Positions 36,325 to 47,420 of a stretch of DNA of 64,000 bases are shown here, piece by piece. Both the position numbers and the translations under genes were made by a program. The stretch's first letter is position 1; each line of letters opens with the position of its first letter. The notes under the pieces are model-generated. The model was not told the DNA's origin and made no database searches. It was given only the letters and a program-made list of their open reading frames with translations. This DNA comes from Cavia porcellus (taxonomy: Eukaryota > Chordata > Mammalia > Rodentia > Caviidae): assembly GCF_034190915.1 (NCBI RefSeq), contig NW_026947493.1:42464501-42528500 (forward strand), given 5' to 3'.

Positions 36325-37115
36325 GACTCCGGGAGAACATGGCGGACAGACAACAGCAACTACTGAAGGCTCTCTGAAAGGCTCGGCTCAGAGGCCAGGA
36401 ATGATGGGGACTAAGGAGATTCGAACCAGTAGAGATATGCTCTGCTGACTCAGGAATGAACTAGGCTAAGAGAATCCAACTTAGGATACAGTCCTGGTGC
36501 TAAAATAGGAAATCCAACTTAGGATACAGTCCTGGTGCTAAAATAGGAACAGAAAAGACTCGGTGTAGAGGCTCGACCCCGCGCCATTGGAAACCGCGAT
36601 TTGGGTTTCCCGCCGCCCGGCGGCTGGCTGCCTCCACAGCGGCTCGGCAAGGAGAGACGCGCCGAGCTCTGGGAACGGGAGTCTGCGAACGGAGTCGGAA
36701 ACAGGACGGACAAGGAGGCGTACATGAAAACTGACTGGTGGCGAGGTGAGCAAGAAACTGACCCCCTACCACAGTTTGACTCCAGCGGAGGTTTTTCTGG
36801 GCTCAGGCAGTCCTGTAAGAGCAGGGCGCGGTGGCAACTCCAGCCACACATTCCCCTCTCGGACGGGATTGGTGAAAAGTGCCTGGCCTGAGTGACGCTG
36901 CTGGCGGACTCCCTAGGCTGGCCTAACCCAGATCCCAGAGCCTGACGGTGGCCCGGAGGAGCGACTGACTCCCGCGTAGGCTGCCTCCTCCGCAACTCCC
37001 TGGTGCGCAGCGGTGGGCGGGAACAACTAGCCAGCGCAATTTGATCAGGCTGTGGCTGACAGGCAGGGAAGCCGGGCCTCCCATGTAAGCTTGCATTTTA
37101 TAAGGAACAGAAAAT
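36325..37115 (+). promoter_or_regulatory. HAL1-1 5' UTR, presumed internal promoter, CpG-rich
   Basis: L1-type elements carry an internal promoter in the 5' UTR. This one opens gactccgggagaacatggcg, the usual kind of L1 5' tip with an atggcgg core. The stretch 36560-37040 is rich in CpG (for example cccgccgcccggcggctggc at about 36608 and gacgcgccgagctc at about 36656), unlike everything else in the window. CpGs in methylated repeats decay quickly, so their survival argues for a young copy. Promoter activity itself is inferred from family knowledge. Confidence 0.7.
36473..36548 (+). repeat. Perfect 38-bp tandem duplication in the HAL1-1 5' UTR
   Basis: 36473-36510 and 36511-36548 are identical (unit starts aatccaactt, ends aaaatagga). 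It lies about 150 bp from the 5' tip. Some L1 lineages build promoters from tandem monomers; whether this is a family trait or private to this copy cannot be told here. Confidence 0.95.
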
Positions 37116-38168
37116 ATGGGGAAGGGAAGCAACAAAAAAGGCTCCTCGGCCCCCAATCCTGAGAATCAGGCAATAGTGGACACCGCACCAATATACATTA
37201 AGCGCCATCTAGAGAGCCTCATAGACCAATTCAGGAATGAAGTTATCAATGACCTGAAGCTAGAAGTATGCAGAAAAGTTAGAGAAATGCTAAGCACCAC
37301 CCAGGAAAAAGCAGATGGTGGAATGGAAGAACAGAAAAAGAGGGGAGAATTGCTTGATGGAGAAAACAGAGAAAGCATTGAGTATGTGAAGCAGGTTCAA
37401 AGGGACTATCAAGAAATTAAGAAGTCTATCCAAGACTGGCATAACAGCTTGAAAGAAACTAAGGACAGACTATCTGAACTGGAGGGCAGACTTGAAACAT
37501 TGGAGAATGAAACGAAAAACTTCTTAAAAATAACAAAGAAACAAACAGCAATAATACAAAGACAAGAAGATGATAAGAGGAGCCATAACTTAAGGATTAA
37601 GAACATAAAAGAAGAAGTAGGGACACAAACAAGTGAACTACAAAAGCTACTCACAGAAATAATCCAGGAGAATTTTCCTAATTTAGCAAAAGGTAAAGAT
37701 ACTCAGATGTATGAGGCATACAGGACCCCAGCTACCTACAACCCTAACAGAGAAATGCCCAGGCATATAATAATAAAAATTCCAGAAATTCAATACAAGA
37801 ACAGAATATTAAAAGCTGTAAGAGACAAGAAACAAATCACTTACAAGGGAACATCCATCAGAATTACAGCAGATTTCTCTTCACAAACCATCAAATCACG
37901 AAGAGCATGGGGAGAAATAATTCAAGCTTTGAAAGATAATAATCTCCAGCCAAGATTGAGATATCCTGCACAACTGTCCCTGGAAATTGATGGAAAAACG
38001 AGGTGCTTCCAGGATAAAGAGGAACTGGGGGAATTTGCAACCACCAATTCAACCCTACAGAAAGTATTGCAGGATATTCTAAAAAAAGAAAAATACAAAG
38101 AACCCAGAAATAGTGGCGGGGAGGCCACAATGAATGGAGCAGAGAACAAAATGAAGAAGACAAACTGA
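37116..38168 (+). CDS. Half-L1 ORF1 protein, intact, 350 aa
   Basis: This is an L1-type ORF1 protein: an RNA-binding nucleic acid chaperone that forms trimers and coats element RNA in a cytoplasmic ribonucleoprotein. Residues 1-60 are a basic N-terminal part. Residues about 88-152 are heptad-like and form the coiled coil (VKQVQRDYQEIKKSIQDWHN onward). The RRM-like domain spans about 156-250, with EAYRTP at 200-205, RHIIIKI at 216-222 and NRILKAVRDKKQITYKG near 229-245. The C-terminal domain spans about 255-325, with RRAW at 262-265 and YPAQLSLEIDG near 283-293. The length is close to human-type ORF1 (about 340). The ATG has A at -3 and G at +4, and no upstream in-frame start was chosen. The stop is TGA at 38166-38168. 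No ORF2 follows, so any mobilisation must use ORF2 protein from L1 elements in trans. Expression is not shown by sequence. Confidence 0.93.
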   Translation: MGKGSNKKGSSAPNPENQAIVDTAPIYIKRHLESLIDQFRNEVINDLKLEVCRKVREMLSTTQEKADGGMEEQKKRGELLDGENRESIEYVKQVQRDYQEIKKSIQDWHNSLKETKDRLSELEGRLETLENETKNFLKITKKQTAIIQRQEDDKRSHNLRIKNIKEEVGTQTSELQKLLTEIIQENFPNLAKGKDTQMYEAYRTPATYNPNREMPRHIIIKIPEIQYKNRILKAVRDKKQITYKGTSIRITADFSSQTIKSRRAWGEIIQALKDNNLQPRLRYPAQLSLEIDGKTRCFQDKEELGEFATTNSTLQKVLQDILKKEKYKEPRNSGGEATMNGAENKMKKTN

Positions 38169-39498
38169 CAGCTACTGACAGAAAAAGAGCTCAACAGAAA
38201 TGAGACAGAGAAGATTGGATGATAGGAACAGCTTTTTTTGGAGAAAATGACATCTTAATAGGTAATGCTGATTTAGTACCATCTTGTTTTGAAGTCTCAT
38301 CTAGTTTTTGTTCTTCTGTCTCCAGTGGTCTAAACAGGTTGTATCTTATTGGATTTTGTTATGTATGATAGTATAAGCAAAAATCTTTTAAAGACAAGGA
38401 GATTATACAGAGACCATTGTTCATTTTCTGTTAGTCGATTCTAAATACTCTATAATGCTTTCATTCTCTTAAATGGTTTTACATTGTTTTGATATACTTA
38501 ATGCTACAGTATACGAAGTTGTACTCAAGGACTTCAAGGAAAGAGTCAATATGGTAACTACTTTTGGGTCGGAAATATCTGGTGGTGAAACACTATTCTG
38601 CTTAAATGGTTATGTTTTGATCTGCCCTGTTTCGCTGTTATGCCCTCTTTTTTCTCAATCTCCACTCCATTATTTACTTTTTTATTTTTATCTGTTTAAT
38701 TAAAGGGAAAAAATAGCAGGATGTAATATAGTAACCCACTTTGACTTTCTATTATCTCGATTTGAAGCCCTGTATTACTCTCACCATCTTGTTTTTGACT
38801 GAGGTTCCTCTATTCTGTTTTGCTGGATAGTATCAGGTTCGAAAGTTTAGGCATCAGCTGAGGAGATAATGAGATTCATTATAACGCCCATTCTCGTTGA
38901 CTTTTATCTACTTTTGAAGACCTACAATATCTCCAATGTTTTGGTTTTGTCGGTTTTGTTCTTTACGGTTTTGTTCAATTGTATTACAACTAATGATATA
39001 GGCAATTCTATTAGAAATAGCGGGAGGCATTATGGTAACCATTGTTGATCACCTTGTATTATGTTTTTATATTGTCTATTATGTCCACCCTTTTGACTTG
39101 ACCGATTCTGTTCTGTTATGTCACATTTGGTTTTACTCTCTTCCAAAAAAGCAATACGAACCGTGGGAGCAATGAAACCCAAAATGTGTAATAGTCACTG
39201 TACAAAAGAGAGGAAAAGAAAGTGCTCTAAACTATATAACTGCATGTATATTTAAATGTATAAGATAGAAAATGATATCACAGAGTTTTATTGGATCATT
39301 GAACAGAACTGTTTGCAGTATCATTGTTGGAATGTCCACTCTACAAGCTTTAATTTTGTGACTGGAACAATTATTTCTAAGATGGCAATATGTAATCCAT
39401 TAACTAGTGATTTCCTACTGTGCATTTTTTTCTTCTGTAAATCTGTATAACTTGTACCCCTTCACTGTTTTTTTTTTCTTTCTTTTCTTTTCTCCTTA
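38169..39498 (+). other. HAL1-1 3' UTR
   Basis: The 1.33-kb 3' region has no sizable frame. Its last part (about 39050-39450) is shared, in the same order, with the reversed 3' ends at 7023-7390, 20185-20640, 35758-36200 and 45862-46100. A pyrimidine-rich tract precedes the polyadenylation signal at 39466-39495. Conservation of this end among autonomous L1 and half-L1 copies suggests it is what the shared ORF2 protein recognises or uses for priming (inference). Confidence 0.8.
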
Positions 39499-39519
39499 AA
39501 TAAAAATTAAAAAAAAAAA
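39499..39519 (+). terminator. HAL1-1 polyadenylation signal and poly(A) tail
   Basis: AATAAA at 39499-39504 is followed by an A-rich tail to 39519 and then the 3' target-site duplication. This is the standard end of a retrotransposed LINE transcript. Confidence 0.9.
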
Positions 39520-39529
39520 ACTTCATCTT

Positions 39530-42500
39530 TTTCATCCACTCTGTGGCTGATGGGCATCTTAGTTGTTTCCAAGATTTACCTATTACAAATTGTGCTCTGC
39601 GAACATGGGTACACATATATATATCACTGTGATATGACCTTTTCAGTTTTTCTGGGAAAATACAAAGGAGAGGAAGAGCTAGATTGAACGGGACTTCCTA
39701 TCCTAATCTTCTGAGAAATTTCCACACTGACTTCCATAGTTGTTGCACCAATCTATACTCCCACCAACAGTGGAAAAGTATTCCTTTTACCAGACAGCCT
39801 CGCCAACATTTATTTCCAGTTGATTTCTTGGTGGCAGCTATTCTTTTTGGAGTGAGATAAAATCTCCATGCTGTTTTAATTTGCATATCTCAAATGACCA
39901 GTGATGGTGAACATTTCTTCTTGTATTTATATTATTTGTCATTTGTATATCTTCATCTGAGAACTGTGTGTTCATCTCAGATGCCCAGTTTTGGAGAAGG
40001 TCTTAGATTTGGGGGGCTTGATGTTTCAATTCTTTTAATATTCTGGATATAAGTCCTTTTTCTGAGGGGTTGCTGGCTAAAATTCTTGCCCATTCTGTGG
40101 GTTTTCTTTACACTCTGTTGGTGATTTCTTTTAAAGTGCAAAAACTTTTCAATAATATGAGATCCCAGTTGTTCATTCTTTGAAATGTTTCTCATGCAGT
40201 TTGCATTTGTCCATAAATTCTCTGCCTACCCCTATGTCTCCAAGACTTCTACCTACCTTGTCTTCCAGTAGATTTAGTGTTTCTCTTTTAATATTTAGAT
40301 CTTTGATCCATTTAGATTTTAGTTTTGTGCATGATCATAGGCATGGGTCTAGTTTCAGTCTTTGGCATGTGGAAAGCCAATTTTTCTTTCTTTTTATTTA
40401 AAGAAAACAAAACAAAACAGTAAAAGGGTACAAGTAATACAGAATTTTAAAAAAATAAACAGTAAGAATTCACTAGTTAATAGATTACATATTATCATCT
40501 TAGAAATAGTTGATCATCATCTAAAAATAGTTGATCAGAAAACCAATTTTTTCAACACCATTTATTAAAGAGGCTGTCCTTCTTCCAGAGGACAAGTTTA
40601 GCTCCTTTGTCAAATTTCAGGTGGCTGAGTGTCTTTTTAGTTGTTTTTGCATCTTCTAATCTGTTCCGTTGCTCCTCAGGTCTATTTTTCTGCCAGTACC
40701 ATGCTGATTTTATCACGGTGGCTTTGTAGTATAATTTCAAGTCAAGAATTGAGATGCCTCCTACCTTGCCTTTGTTGCCCAGTGTTGTATCTTCTGTTTC
40801 CAAATGAAATTTAGGAATGTTTTTTCTAGATCTATGAAGTATGTTGATGGTATTTTGATTGGGATTGCATTAAATCTGTATAAGAGTCTTGGGAGTATGG
40901 CCATTTTCACAATGTTGGTTCTTCCTAGCCAAGAACAAGGAATATCCTTCCATTTCCTAATATCCTCTTCAATCTCCTTTTTTTTAGCATAGCATAATTT
41001 TCAGCATATAGGTCTTTTATGTTCTTAGGTTGATTCTTAAATATTTCATTTTTTTAGATGCCATTGTGAAGGGCGATATTTCTATGATTTATTTCTTAAC
41101 AAATTTTTTGTTTGTGTACAGGAATGCTATTGATTTTTGAGCACTGACTTTTATCCAGCTACACTGCTGAACTTTTTTTATCACTTCTAGTAGTCTTTTA
41201 ATGGAGGTTTTTGGGTCTTGTATATAGAGTATCATGTGATCTGCAAATAGTAACAATTTAACTTCTTCCTTTCCTATCTTTATTTCTTTTATTTCTCTCT
41301 CTTTTCTGATTGCCTTGGCTAATATTTCCAGAACTATATTGAATAGGAGTGGTGATAGTGGACATCCTTGTCTTGTTCCTGATTTTAGAGTGAAAGCTTT
41401 CAGTTTTTGCCCATTTAGTATAACATTGGCTGTTGGCTTGTCATAGATGGCCTTTATGAAATTGAAGTAGACATCATGTATTCTGAGTTTTGAAGGTTTT
41501 TTTTATCATGAACATGTATTGGACTTTATTGAAAGTTTTTTCTGAATCTATTGAGATGACCATGTGGTTTTTGTTTTGGCTATTTTGATATGGTTGACTT
41601 GCATATATTAAACCATCCCTAAATTCGTGGAATGAATCCCACTTGTTGTGATCTATACTTTTCTTGATGATTTGCTGCATTCTATTTGCCAGTATTTTAT
41701 GGAGAATTTTGGCATCATTAGCAAGATTGGCCTATAGTTCTTTTTTTTGGTTGGGTCTTTCTCTGGTTTGGTATCAGAGTAATTCTTGCCTCCAGGAATG
41801 ATTTAGGGGGGAATGCTTCCCTTTCAATTTCATTGAAGAGTTTATGGAGTATGGGCATCAAATCTTCTTTAAAATTCTTGTAGAATTCAGCAGTGAACCC
41901 ATCAGCAGTGAACCTAGGCTTTTATTGGTGGCAGTTTTTAATTACATTTTCAATTTCAATAGCTGATATTGGGTTATTCAAAATTGCTGTATCTTCTTGG
42001 TTGAGCTTTGGTAGTTCATCTATTTCTAGAAATCTGTCCATTTCCTCTGTGTTTTCCACTCTATGTGAGTAGAGATTTTCAAAGTAATTATTCATGATCT
42101 TTTAAATTTCCATGGGATCTGTAGTAATATCCCTTTTAGTCCTTATTGCATGAATTTGGGTTTTTTCTTTCTTTTTCTTTATAAGGTTAACTAGAGGTTT
42201 TTTCATTTTGTTTATTCTCTCAAAAACCAGCTTTTTGATTCATTAATTCTTTGTATTGTTTTTAAAATTCCAATTGCATTGATTTCTGCTCTAATCTTTA
42301 CAGTTTCCTCTCTTTTATTAGCTTGCGGTTTAACTTGTTCTTTTTCTAGTGGCTTGAGATGAAGCATTAAGTTGTTTATTTGTTCTTGTTCTGTTTTCTT
42401 CATATGACAGTTTATTGCTATATATTTCCCTCTTAAGACCACTTTCATTGCATCCCACAGACTACAGTATGTTGTTTCCACATTTTCATTGACTTGTAGA

Positions 42501-43260
42501 TACTGCTTTATTTCTTAATTTCATATGTAGCCCAGTGGTTGTTCACAAGGTTGTTATTTAATTTCCATGTATTTATGCAGGTTTTGCAATATCTTTTGCC
42601 ATTAATTTCCAATTTCAGTACTCTATGGTCAGATGTTACACATGGGATAATTTCAGTATCTTTGCATTTACTTAAGAATGTTTTATGGGATAATGTATGG
42701 TCTATTTTGAAGAATGTCTCATGCACAGCTGTATTCTGATGTGGTTGGGTGTAACACTCTTTAACATCTACTAAGTCCAATTGCTTACAGGTACGATTCA
42801 GTTCTATTATTTGTATGCTGACTTTTTTGTCTAGTTGATCTATCTCTTTGTGACAATGGAGTATTAAGGTTCCCTGTTATAATTGTGTTTTGTGTATTTG
42901 GTTTTTCATGTCCATTAGTATTTGTCTTATATAGTGGTGCTCCTCTATTTGGTGCATATGTTTATAATTGTTAGTTTTTCCTCTTGAATTTTTCCACTAA
43001 CGAGCACGTGGTGACCTTTTTTATCACTTTTAATCATTTTAGGTTTGAAGTTCACATTGTCTGCAAATAGAGTATTTGCCCCTGCTTTTTTCTGAGTTCC
43101 TGTTGAAAGGAATACTGTTTTCCATCCCTTTGACTTTTAATATATGAGTTTCCTTTTGGGTCAGATATGTTTCTTGTATACAGCATATTGTGGGATCTTG
43201 TTTCTTGATCCATTCTGTCAACCTATTTCTTTAGATAGGTGAATTGAAGCCATTTACATT
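39530..43260 (-). pseudogene. L1-F ORF2 remnant
   Basis: The layout is the same as in L1-B. Endonuclease pieces are at 43039-43221 (KKQDPTICCIQETYL) and 42508-42780 (FFKIDHTLSHKTFLSKC and an SDHR catalytic-loop block). The linker is at 42212-42481. The palm start is at 41474-41680 (KNHMVISIDSEKTF). The thumb and C-terminal region are at 40552-40803 and 39977-40195, and the C-terminal tail is at 39698-39886 (ECRLVQQLWKSVWKFLRRLG is close to the family tail). Stops and frameshifts break it at least nine times. Sequence similarity to L1-B ORF2 is high over long stretches, notably 41700-42060 against 9490-9860. Confidence 0.85.
40386..40542 (-). mobile_element. Short 5'-truncated L1/HAL1 3' fragment inside L1-F
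   Basis: About 157 bp of the shared 3' end (cagtaagaattcactagtta block, reversed A tail at the left) interrupt the L1-F ORF2. The flanks repeat ccaattttt (40377-40385 and 40543-40551), a target-site duplication. A local repeat (tagaaatagttgatcatcat then ctaaaaatagttgatcag) lies at its 5' end, possibly a scar of the truncation. Confidence 0.88.
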
Positions 43261-43835
43261 TATGGATATAACTGATATGTACTGACTTGATTTTACCGTG
43301 TTATGTTTCAGTTGTTTGCCTTCTGCTTTTTCCCCTTGTTTAATTGCTTGTCCTACCTGGTGGTTTCTTTCTGTTGTTGTTCTGGGGATTTTGGTCATGT
43401 TTATGTCTACCTAGTATGTTTCAATACTCTTTCTAGGGTTGGTTTGGTGAATATGAATTTCTTCAATTGTTCTTTGTCATAGAAATATCTTGTTTCTCCA
43501 TTAAATTTGAGTGAATGTTTTTCTGGGTATATCAGTCTGGGTTGAAAGTTGTTTTCCATCAGGGCTTGAAACACCTCACTCAAGGCTCATTTTTACTTGA
43601 GGGTTTGTGCTAAAAAGTCTGCCACAATTCTAATGGGCTTTCCTTAGTAGATGAGTTGTGTCTTTTCTTTAACAGCTTTTAGTATTCTGTTTTTATGCTG
43701 TATGTCTGAGATCTTAATTATTATATCTCTGGATATAGATTTATGTTGGTTGTGATTGTTTGGTATACTATATGCCTAATTTACTGCATTTCAGTTTTTT
43801 CCCCATGTTGCATTTAGATTTTCTAGGACTGTTTT

Positions 43836-45861
43836 TTTAATTTTTAAAAATCAAAGCCAAAAAATAAAATAGAAATAATACAGAATTTCAAAAAAAAAAC
43901 AACAGTAACAAATCAACTCTAATTAGTATATTACACATTGTTATCTTAGTAGTAGTTGTTTTAGTTACAAAATCTAAGCATAGAAAATGAATAGACAGTC
44001 AAAGAATGACAGCACAAACTATTCTTTTTGATGAACTGACAGAGAATTAGTAGTATGGTTATCTAGGCAGCAAATTTAAACACACATAAAGTTACATGTA
44101 TATACCTACAAATTGTTCTTTATGAGCACTTTCATTCCCTTTCACCATTAAATAATCTATTGTGTATTTTGGATCTTATTATTCTTTCAGTTTTTTATGA
44201 TTATTTATTTTTTACATTAGAGAGACAACATGATTTCTGCAAATGTGAATCTGATTTATTTCACTTATGAGGACAGTCTCAAGTTACTTCCATTTACCTA
44301 TAAAAGTTTCGAGATCATCCTTTTTATAACATAGTAATATGCCATTGTATAAAAATACCACATCTTTTTCATCCATTGTGTGGTTTATGGGCATTTTGGT
44401 TGTTTCCAAGATTTAGCTATTACAAATTGTGTTGCTATAAACATGTGTGCAAATATATTGCTGTTACATAACATTTTCAATTTTTCTGGAAAATACCCAG
44501 AAAGTTAACAGTTGAACTGACCAATACTTCCAATCCTAGGTTTTTGAGGAATCTCCATACTGATCTCCACAGTGGTGACACCAGTCTACACTCCTACCAA
44601 CAGTGGAAAGTGTTTCTTTTCCCTCTACATCCCCACCAACATTTGTTATCAATTGATTTCTTGATGGCAGCCATTTTTTCTGGCAGCCATTGTTGTTTTA
44701 ATTTGCATTTCTCCAATGACTTGTGATGGTGAAAATTTTTTTGTATTTGTTTGCCATTTGTATATCTGCATCTAAGAAATGTGTATTCATCTGGGATGCC
44801 CATTTTTGGAATAGGTCTTTGAATTTGGGGGCTTGATTTTTTTATATGTTCTGGACATCAGTCCTTTGTCTGAGGAACAGCTGATTAATATTCTTTCCCA
44901 TCCAGTAGTTTTCTTTTCACTCTGTTGGTGGTTTCTTTCAAAATACCAAAACTTAATAAGATGGGATTCCAGTTATTGATTCTTTGAAGTACTTCCTATG
45001 TGATTTGCATTTTGTTCATGAACTCTTTGCCTACTCCTATGTCTTCAAGATTTCTACCTACCTTATCTTCCAGTAGACTTAGTGTTTCTGTTTTAATATT
45101 TAGATCTTTGATCTGTTTTGACTTTACTGCATGGTGATAGATTTGGGTTGAGTTTCGTTCTTCATCATGTGGAAAGCCCATTTTTTTCAACATTGTTTAC
45201 TGAAACTTTTTCCAGTTTCCATGTTTAGCCCCTTTTTCAAATATAAGGTGGCTGAGTATATTTGTTTTGTATCTTGTAATCTGTCCCATTGATCCTTAGG
45301 TCTATTTCATGCCAGCACCATGCTGATTTTCTCACTGTAGCTTTGTAGCATAATTTCAAGTCAGGAATTGAGATGCCTCCTGCCTTGTCTTTGTTGCCCA
45401 GAATTGCCTTTGCTATTCTAGGTTTCTTCTGTTTCCAAATGAATTTTAGGAGTGTTTTCTCTAGATCAGTAGGGTATGTTATTGTTATTTTGATTGGGAT
45501 TGCATTAAATCTGTATAAGAGTCTTGGGAGTATGACCATTTTCACAATGTTTGTTCTTCCTAATCAAGCACAAGGGATATATTTCCATTTTCTAATATCC
45601 TCTTCAATCTTCTTTATTAGAGTAGCATAATTTTCAGCATATAAGTCTTTTACAGTCTTTGTTAGATTCCTAAGTATTTCATTTTTTGGATGCTATTGAG
45701 AAAGATTATTTTCCATACTATTTATTTTTGAGTGTTGATTTTGTATCCAGCTACACTACTGAATTTGTTTTTTATTTCTAATAGTCTTTTGACAGTTTTT
45801 AGGGTTTTCTATGTAGCATATCATGTCATCTACAAATAGTGATAATTTAACTTCTTCCTTT
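43836..45861 (-). mobile_element. L1-G, first segment: 3' UTR and ORF2 C-terminal half, minus strand
   Basis: It begins with the reversed tail (tttttttaatttttaaaaat) and the family 3' end. The ORF2 C-terminal half runs from about 44330 to 45861. Readable pieces are 45237-45545 ([39 protein letters not shown]), 44996-45193 and 44594-44803. It is interrupted at 45861 by HAL1-3 and resumes at 49515 in the same region of ORF2. Confidence 0.85.
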
Positions 45862-47420
45862 TTTATTTTATTTAAAGAAAAGGAAACAAAAAATACATGG
45901 AGATAAAAAAGGGTAGAAATAATACAAAATTACAGAAAAACAAATGGTAAGAAATCGCTGGTTGATAAGTTACATATTGTCATCTTAGAAATAGCTGTTC
46001 AGGTCACAAAATCAAAGCATTTAAAATGACATTCAAAAAGTGACACTGCAAACAGTTCTGCTCTCTGATAGAACAAAAACTCAGTAATATGGTTATCAGT
46101 CCTACACACTTGTTTTACATCTCAAAGAGGATAAGATTAAACATATCAAAATAGAACAAAACAGTTAAAAAAACAATTTAAAGAAATACAGATTTCAAAG
46201 CAAGTCCACTGGAGATCCCCACTATCTATCTAACTGTCTCCAGTTTCCTACAAATAGTTGTCCCCATCTTCACCCACATTATATACATATTGCATATTAT
46301 AGAACTAATCAAATCATTACAGGATGATGAAAAGCTTTTTAGGTCTTTAAGATCTAACATTGGGGAAGACAATAATAACTACTATCACATCTCTCATTCT
46401 CTTTGTGGTAGCTGTCCCCATCTTTACATATGCTAAAACTGAACTCAAGAGACTAGACTAATATCATTCTGATCAGTGAATAATAGTATTGCTAGAATTT
46501 ATATCATAATGCTACAAAATTAGCATTGGGTTTCTTAGTGTCTCTTCTTCAGAGTATCTGTTCATTACATCTTGCATTATATAATCTGTTCCCATAAATA
46601 ATTTTTTTTTAAAAATCTCATGTGTGAATTTCTACATATGTATCTATCCTCTCTGTATTATAGAGAAAAACAAATCGAAACAAGACAGCAAAACAAATTC
46701 CTAGAAAAACATGCAATGGATAAGACATATAAGACCACAATACAGACGATCTTCCACAGTTACTATGTTTTCTCTTGTTATTTTCAATAGATTTGTCCAC
46801 ATCATCGGCTTACTATAGTTAAACATAGTATTACCTATTTTTATAAAAACACAACTTTGAAAGCATTGTAGGATTTGAGAGCTGTTAATAATTAATACCA
46901 GTATGGATATCCTTTACATCTTGTCATCTTCAGAGTAGTTGCCTCTACTTTTAGGGTTGATACTAACAAGCATACCAAATTCAAATAAAATCAGCCAAGG
47001 CAAACCCGTGGTCTTATGAACTGGATTCAATTCAATCAGTCATAGTAAGACAATGTAAATAACACAAGATTTCAGTTTAAGTTAATAGGAAAGTAAGGAT
47101 AGTTACCATGGTATAACCTGCTATTTTTGGGTCAGAGGTATGTGCCCTCAAATCTGACATGAGTGGACAGACCAGAACTAATTAAATTCAAACTAAATAT
47201 GGCAATAAGACTACTGTGTCTTTTAAATCCTGATACACTATTAACAATGACCTCTGCCTTTTTTCATAGTGTTTCAGAGCTGTCTATACTAAAGACTATG
47301 GCTTACTGTCTCTGCCTCATGTCTGCTACTCCACTTTTCTGCTATAATTTGTCCACCTTATTCCCTCATTCCACTGTCTGCCCCGTTCATTGAGGCCTCT
47401 CTGCCACTGTTGCTGGAATC

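Larger units (their letters stand above)
36325..39519 (+). mobile_element. HAL1-1: full-length half-L1 with intact ORF1, plus strand
   Basis: The 3.2-kb element has a CpG-rich 5' UTR (36325-37115), one intact ORF1 (37116-38168), a 1.35-kb 3' UTR (38169-39498), an AATAAA signal (39499-39504) and a poly(A) tail ending at 39519. There is no trace of ORF2: the 3' UTR begins right after the ORF1 stop. A 10-bp duplication acttcatctt flanks it, and removing the element restores L1-F exactly. The last 450 bp match the 3' ends of L1-B and L1-F, which would let L1 ORF2 protein recognise its RNA. ORF1-only 'half-L1' elements (HAL1) are known from several mammals. The intact frame, retained CpGs and simple tail suggest this copy is much younger than its neighbours. 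Confidence 0.9.
39520..43835 (-). mobile_element. L1-F, second segment: ORF2 and part of ORF1, minus strand
   Basis: This continues L1-F after HAL1-1, beginning with the 3' target-site duplication acttcatctt (39520-39529). ORF2 runs to about 43260. An ORF1 C-terminal piece lies near 43430-43815. The element then ends abruptly at a tagattttctaggactg sequence beside the 3' end of L1-G. The N-terminal part of ORF1 and the 5' UTR are missing. A short L1 3' fragment interrupts it at 40386-40542. Confidence 0.85.
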
